In this document: positions 59,701 through 64,000 of the stretch, piece by piece
Layout: each line of letters opens with the position of its first letter
How positions within the stretch are numbered: the first letter of the stretch is position 1
Assembly: GCA_900542295.1 (NCBI GenBank)
Contig: UQNJ01000005.1
Location: 1-64,000, forward strand
Source of the DNA: an uncultured Eubacteriales bacterium
GTDB lineage: Bacteria; Bacillota; Clostridia; Peptostreptococcales; Anaerovoracaceae
DNA length: 64,000 nucleotides
Reading direction: 5' to 3'
Notes under the pieces: model-generated
What the model was told of the DNA's origin: nothing
The model's database searches: none
Seen by the model: only the letters and a program-made list of their open reading frames with translations
Program-made: the position numbers and the translations under genes

Positions 59701-61065
59701 CTATTTAAGCTCGTATTTTTTTATCTTATAATTCAAATCCTGTTTGCTTATATTAAGTTTTCGTGCCGCTTCTGCTATAGTACTGGCTTCACTTATCGCC
59801 ATCTTCAATATTTTCTTTTCATACTCGGCTAAAACTCCTTTAAGGTCCACACCCTCCCGTGGAAGTCTTTCCGATATAAATGCATCCTTTTGATTTTCAT
59901 AGCTTCTGATGAGATATTGAGGCATATTTTCCATTCGTATAAGTTTAAATCCCGCTGTATTAAAAGCTCCTTCTATTACATTTTGCAGTTCTCTTACGTT
60001 TCCGGGCCAATAATACTCATTAAAAAGTCTCCTTACTTCGTTATCTATTCCGTGTATCTGTTTATTCATCTTTAAGTTATACTTGAATATAAAATGATTT
60101 GTCAGAAGCTCTATGTCCTTACGTCTCTCTCTTAAAGGCGGCAGGTAGAACTGAACCACATTCAGTCTGTAGAACAGATCCTGTCTCAGTAAATTGTTAT
60201 TTACACACTCTATAGGGTCCTGATTAAGCGCAGAAATTATCTTAACATCTATATTCACAGGCTTCGATCCCCCTACACGCCATATTTTCTTTTCTTCAAT
60301 AGCTCTTAAAAGCTTTGCCTGCATTGGGAGGTCCATTGAGTTGATTTCATCAAGGAACAAAGTTCCGCCATTTGCTATCTCAAACAGCCCCGCATGATCC
60401 TCTGCTCCCGTAAATGAGCCCTTTACTGTTCCGAAAAGTATCCCTTCAAGCAGTGTCGCCGGTATGGCTGCACAGTTTTGTACAACAAAATTTTTATTAT
60501 TTCTATTGCTCGAAGTATGAATTGCCTGTGCTATCATTTCTTTTCCTGTTCCAGTCTCTCCATATATGAGTACAGAAGAGTCAGTCTGAGCAACCTGTGA
60601 AATCATATCTTTTATCCTAATCATTTCCGGAGTATTGGAAATAATGTCATTAACGCTGTAATAACGAGTCTTATCTCCATTTCCCTTAATTACGATATTT
60701 TTTCTTTCCTTTTCACCTATAACCCTTGCAAAATCAACTGCACCGACAATTTTATCATCTTTCATAAGAGGAAGCGTGCAATATATGTTGGTTCCCACCT
60801 GTCCCGACGAAGAGTAAAAGCTTTCAAGCTGATTGAATATAGGTTCTCCTGTCTTCAGCACTCTCATTATGCTGCTTGTTTCTTCGGTAAGTTCAGGATG
60901 AAGCTCCAATATATGCATGCCTGTAATGTTCTTTGCATCAGGCCAGTAAACATCTGCCCTCATATTAGTATAATATTTAATTACACCTTTTTCATCGGTT
61001 ATTATTACAGAGTCAAAAAAGTTATACAGATTAAGAATCTCACTCATATTATCTGTAATTTCCAT
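59701..61065 (-). CDS. Sigma-54-dependent transcriptional activator (PAS-AAA-Fis)
   Basis: A 454-residue enhancer-binding protein. The N-terminal region (about 1-130) looks like a PAS sensor (VIITDEKGVIKYYTN). The AAA domain has Walker A YGETGTGKEMIAQ, the sigma-54 contact loop as GSFTGA instead of GAFTGA, and Walker B GGTLFLDEI. The C-terminal Fis-type helix-turn-helix is STIAEAARKLNISKQDLNYKIKKY. AAGGAG best fits ATG 61065. It should activate the adjacent amidohydrolase operon. Confidence 0.93.
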   Translation of the reverse strand: MEITDNMSEILNLYNFFDSVIITDEKGVIKYYTNMRADVYWPDAKNITGMHILELHPELTEETSSIMRVLKTGEPIFNQLESFYSSSGQVGTNIYCTLPLMKDDKIVGAVDFARVIGEKERKNIVIKGNGDKTRYYSVNDIISNTPEMIRIKDMISQVAQTDSSVLIYGETGTGKEMIAQAIHTSSNRNNKNFVVQNCAAIPATLLEGILFGTVKGSFTGAEDHAGLFEIANGGTLFLDEINSMDLPMQAKLLRAIEEKKIWRVGGSKPVNIDVKIISALNQDPIECVNNNLLRQDLFYRLNVVQFYLPPLRERRKDIELLTNHFIFKYNLKMNKQIHGIDNEVRRLFNEYYWPGNVRELQNVIEGAFNTAGFKLIRMENMPQYLIRSYENQKDAFISERLPREGVDLKGVLAEYEKKILKMAISEASTIAEAARKLNISKQDLNYKIKKYELK

Positions 61066-61094
61066 ATGCATATCTCCTTCCTGAAGCAACTAAA

Positions 61095-61129
61095 AAAGAG
61101 TGTTCACACAAATTTTGTAAACACTCTTT
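61095..61129 (-). terminator. Terminator of the NSS transporter gene
   Basis: AAAGAGTGTT (61095-61104) pairs with AACACTCTTT (61120-61129), T-rich on the minus strand. Confidence 0.85.
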
Positions 61130-61166
61130 ATTATACCATACTATTGCGGTATAAGCATGAATCTTT

Positions 61167-62573
61167 TTAACCAAACATGCCCAGTCCGAAGAATGTATCC
61201 AGCTGTCCGAGAAGAACGAGAACCATCATAACAGGCGCTACAAATTTTATACAGAAATCATAGAAGCCCTTTGTATGGAATTTCGCATTATTGAGACTCA
61301 CTTCTTCATCTACCAGCTGAGTAGGAATTATTATAGCACAATAACATGCCCCCAGAGGCATCAGTATACCTTCTGAAATCAAGTCTATTGCATCAAGCCA
61401 TGTGCTCTGTCCGAAGAACTGAGGGAAACCGTTGGCACCAAGACCGTCCATCGAAACCAGTGTTGCTGTTATGGCAATACTTATTCCCAATATAGTTGAC
61501 AACTTCTTTCTGTCAGGTTTTTTGCCTTTTTCTATTGCCTTGTCCATGGCTACGGCAGTTATTCCCTCAAGCAATGAAATTGATGATGTTATAGCCGCTA
61601 TAAATACAAGGCTGTAGAAAAGGAATCCGAAGATAGGACCAAGACCACCCATCTTGCTGAATACAGTCTGCAATGTTATGAACAACAGTCCGGGACCCTG
61701 TGTAGGCTCAAGTCCGGAAGCAAATACAGCCGGCATAATTGCAAGTCCTGCCATAATAGCTACTATAGTATCTGCAAGAGGAATAACAAGAGCATTTCTT
61801 TCAAGGCTTTCATTCTTAGGCAGGTATGAACCGTATGCTATCATTATGGACATACCCAGAGAAAGCGAGAAGAACATCTGTCCTCCTGCGACTGCCAAAA
61901 CGGTTATCCAGCCTGTTCCTTCAAAAGCAGACCAGTCCGGTTTGAACATGAAAGCAAGACCTTCTGAAGCTCCCGGAAGCGTAACGCTTCTTATTATTAC
62001 AATAACAAGCATCACAAACAAAGCCGGCATCGCTATAGATGTGAATTTTTCAATACCGCCGGAAACTCCGCCTCTTACTACCAAAACAGTAAGAATTACA
62101 AATATCAGTGAATATATGACAGTCTGCATCATGTCGGATGTAAATTCAGAGAAATAAGCGGCACTGTCCGCATCTCCTACTCCCCATCCGGCTCCGAACA
62201 AATCGCCAAGATTAGCAAGAGCATATTTTATACAATAACCGCCAAGCATTGAATAAAACGATAATATCAGCCATGGAGCAATAGCTCCCATCCATCCTAT
62301 AAATGCATACTTCTTTGACAATGCTTCATATGCACCTACAACTCCCTTGCCGGTCTTTCTTCCCAGAGCCAGCTCGGAAATCATAATTACATATCCTACA
62401 AATACTACCAATATCAAATAAAGAACTAAAAAGGCAAATCCTCCGTTAGCCCCCATCTTGTATGGGAATCCCCACAAGTTACCAAGGCCTACGGCAGAAC
62501 CTACTGCTGCCATAAGGAATCCAAAACTGGATCCGAACTGGCCTTTATGATTTTCATGCAACTGCTGTTCCAT
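61167..62573 (-). CDS. Sodium-dependent NSS family transporter
   Basis: A 468-residue Na+-coupled symporter of the neurotransmitter:sodium symporter (LeuT) family. The signature AAVGSAVGLGNLWGFPYKMGANGG covers the sodium and substrate sites of helix 1. GQMFFSLSLGMSIMIAYGSYL is helix 6 and its unwound segment. Such proteins take up amino acids. AGGAGG serves ATG 62573. A canonical promoter and a terminator make it a single-gene unit, separate from the sigma-54 regulator downstream. Substrate unknown. Confidence 0.93.
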   Translation of the reverse strand: MEQQLHENHKGQFGSSFGFLMAAVGSAVGLGNLWGFPYKMGANGGFAFLVLYLILVVFVGYVIMISELALGRKTGKGVVGAYEALSKKYAFIGWMGAIAPWLILSFYSMLGGYCIKYALANLGDLFGAGWGVGDADSAAYFSEFTSDMMQTVIYSLIFVILTVLVVRGGVSGGIEKFTSIAMPALFVMLVIVIIRSVTLPGASEGLAFMFKPDWSAFEGTGWITVLAVAGGQMFFSLSLGMSIMIAYGSYLPKNESLERNALVIPLADTIVAIMAGLAIMPAVFASGLEPTQGPGLLFITLQTVFSKMGGLGPIFGFLFYSLVFIAAITSSISLLEGITAVAMDKAIEKGKKPDRKKLSTILGISIAITATLVSMDGLGANGFPQFFGQSTWLDAIDLISEGILMPLGACYCAIIIPTQLVDEEVSLNNAKFHTKGFYDFCIKFVAPVMMVLVLLGQLDTFFGLGMFG

Positions 62574-62628
62574 TAAATGTCCTCCTGTTTTCAATATTCA
62601 TCAATCACTTTTTCATAGTAATAAAACA

Positions 62629-62657
62629 ACTTTATCAAAAATAATTGTTGCTGTCAA
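62629..62657 (-). promoter_or_regulatory. Promoter of the NSS transporter gene
   Basis: TTGACA (62652-62657 complement), 17 bp, TAAAGT (62629-62634 complement). Confidence 0.75.
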
Positions 62658-62802
62658 CAAAAACCGTCATCAATGCTCATAATTTATGCAGTAAAACAGT
62701 TTGATTGAAATCATGAGTGTGATATAATAACTACAGGCACTTTATACGGGTGCCGGAATATAAAAAATATTCATTTAAAATAAACATTGCGAGGTAAAAA
62801 AG

Positions 62803-63285
62803 GTGTCCATTGAAGCAGTAAAAGAACATTTCAAAAAATTAGGAATTGAAGATCGAATTCTTGAATTTGATGTTTCAAGCGCCACAGTAGAACTTGCAGC
62901 AAAAGCTGTAGGTGTAGACGGAGCCAGAATATGCAAAACTCTTTCCTTTAAAAGCAGCGACGGAGGGTGCATATTAATTCAAACAGCCGGCGATGCTAAA
63001 ATAGATAACAGAAAGTTCAAAGATACTTTCGGTTACAAAGCAAAAATGCTTTCGCCTGATGAGGTGGTATCTTTCACAGGTCATGAAATAGGTGGAGTAT
63101 GCGCTTTCGGCATAGATAACGATAATGTGAAAACTTACTGTGATGTTTCGCTGAAGCGTTTTGAAACCATATTTCCGGCATGTGGAAGTTCAAACAGTGC
63201 TATCGAATTTACATGCGATGAGCTTTTCAGCTACTCACGTTCAGAAGAATGGATAGATGTGTGCAAACTGCCCGTTATTGAGTAA
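62803..63285 (+). CDS. YbaK/EbsC-family aminoacyl-tRNA deacylase
   Basis: A 160-residue editing-domain protein. RICKTLSFKSSDGGCILIQTAGDAKIDNRK holds the conserved lysine region, and HEIGGVCAFG with the later GSSNSAIEF are the other pocket motifs of the YbaK/ProX/INS superfamily. It probably removes misacylated amino acids from tRNA (such as Cys or Ala from tRNA-Pro). Start is GTG with GAGGT upstream. A YitT-type gene follows 29 bases later. Confidence 0.87.
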   Translation: MSIEAVKEHFKKLGIEDRILEFDVSSATVELAAKAVGVDGARICKTLSFKSSDGGCILIQTAGDAKIDNRKFKDTFGYKAKMLSPDEVVSFTGHEIGGVCAFGIDNDNVKTYCDVSLKRFETIFPACGSSNSAIEFTCDELFSYSRSEEWIDVCKLPVIE

Positions 63286-63314
63286 TTCAAAATAGATATA
63301 ATAAGGAAATCAAA

Positions 63315-64000
63315 ATGTTGCCTGAAAAGAAAAAGAAAATCAAATATGAGGTCAAGACTTTCCTTGCATTAACGATTGCTTCATGCGTTATTGCATTCAA
63401 CCTGAAAAGTTTTGTTCAGACCGGAGCTCTTTTTCCGGGAGGATTCAGCGGTGTTGCCATCTTAATCCAGCAGATTGCATACAAGTTTTTTAATATTGAA
63501 ATAGCGTATTCAATCATATATCTGCCGCTTAATCTTATCCCTGCATATATCGGCTTCAAGTATATAGGAACAAGGTTTACTGTTTATTCCTTTTATGTTG
63601 TCTTTCTTTCCAGCATATTGACTGATGTTTTCCCGGCAGTAACCATCACATACGACACTCTTCTTATCAGTATCTTCGGAGGTATTCTGGGAAGCGCCGC
63701 CATAAGCATATGCCTGATAAACGGAGCCAGCGGAGGAGGAACCGACTTCATATCAATTTACTTTTCAGAGAAAAAAGGCATAGATGCCTGGAATTACATA
63801 CTTCTCGGAAATATTGTAATTCTTACTACGGCGGGAGTACTTTTCGGCTTTGACAAGGCTCTTTATTCAATAATATATCAGTATGCCGGAACACAGATAA
63901 TCCAGCTTCTGTTTAAAAGATACCAGAAAGATACTCTTTTCATAATAACCGAAATGCCGGATTCTGTATACGGCAAAATCCGTGAAATAACCCATCACGA
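63315..64000 (+). CDS. YitT family membrane protein, truncated by window end
   Basis: ATG 63315 with AAGGAAA upstream. At least 228 residues are visible: five hydrophobic helices (first FLALTIASCVIAFNLKSF), the conserved TGALFPGGFSGVA and GASGGGTDFIS motifs of the DUF161/YitT family, and the start of the C-terminal DUF2179 domain (KRYQKDTLFIITEMPDSVYGKIREI). It continues beyond the window. Function of the family is not established. Confidence 0.9.
   Translation, partial: MLPEKKKKIKYEVKTFLALTIASCVIAFNLKSFVQTGALFPGGFSGVAILIQQIAYKFFNIEIAYSIIYLPLNLIPAYIGFKYIGTRFTVYSFYVVFLSSILTDVFPAVTITYDTLLISIFGGILGSAAISICLINGASGGGTDFISIYFSEKKGIDAWNYILLGNIVILTTAGVLFGFDKALYSIIYQYAGTQIIQLLFKRYQKDTLFIITEMPDSVYGKIREITHH

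Noticed and set aside
1..64000. CRISPR array, rRNA, tRNA, prophage or integrative element
   Set aside because: No regularly spaced repeats, no tRNA or rRNA genes other than tmRNA, and no phage or conjugation genes were found.

Overview
The window reads as the chromosome of a low-GC, anaerobic, spore-forming member of the Clostridia. Sequence evidence: pyruvate formate-lyase and its activase, a second glycyl-radical enzyme, an arginine deiminase operon, SpoIIID behind a sigma-E-like promoter, a tryptophan T-box, a preQ1 riboswitch, a tmRNA with an AKNNNFAPMALAA-type tag, and AGGAGG ribosome sites before almost every gene. A peptide- and amino-acid-fermenting lineage (for example family XIII / Anaerovoracaceae) is my guess only; the sequence does not name the organism.

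Layout. 0-8 kb: pflB-pflA (minus), an AI-2E family permease (plus), then argF-arcA-arcC (minus). 8-15.3 kb: a membrane protein broken by a frameshift at a slippery A-run, an RNA methyltransferase, MreB/Mbl, an acyl-CoA synthetase, a DUF1836 protein, and a stand-alone TrpB2 behind a UGG T-box. 15.8-25.9 kb: GNAT, a LysO-type exporter, a MATE pump, SpoIIID, an aldolase-fold lyase, a lipoprotein with an in-frame stop, homoserine dehydrogenase overlapping a HutD-membrane fusion, small redox proteins, a queT gene with a preQ1 switch and a tiny upstream ORF, and a lipase-like hydrolase. 25.9-38.5 kb is mostly housekeeping: ssrA-smpB, two signal-peptidase-like genes, an RluA-family synthase, class II aldolase, pncB, uvrA and uvrB.

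38.6-48.6 kb is more accessory. It holds a 32-residue peptide gene, lipoproteins, a bactofilin-bactofilin-polysaccharide deacetylase operon, an AgrA/AgrC-like pair, a MerR-controlled flavodoxin / aldehyde-reductase-type operon, and a decayed ISL3 transposase. Several genes here or nearby are interrupted by in-frame stops.

49.3-56.3 kb is the most interesting block. An orphan dehydratase-type glycyl-radical enzyme has C-T-Q in place of the usual C-x-E at the thiyl loop. It sits with a dedicated activase carrying extra Fe-S clusters, an NhaC-family antiporter, and a divergent AraC regulator with a GH39-like tail. No aldehyde or alcohol dehydrogenase and no microcompartment gene is next to it, so the substrate cannot be read from context. 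56.3-62.7 kb holds purine and amidohydrolase functions: xpt, an EamA permease, and an amidohydrolase behind a near-perfect sigma-54 promoter next to its likely activator, then an NSS sodium symporter. The window ends in a YbaK-type deacylase and a truncated YitT protein.

All homology statements are from recognition of motifs, not from searches. Where the ribosome site argued for it I trimmed starts to the codon it serves.
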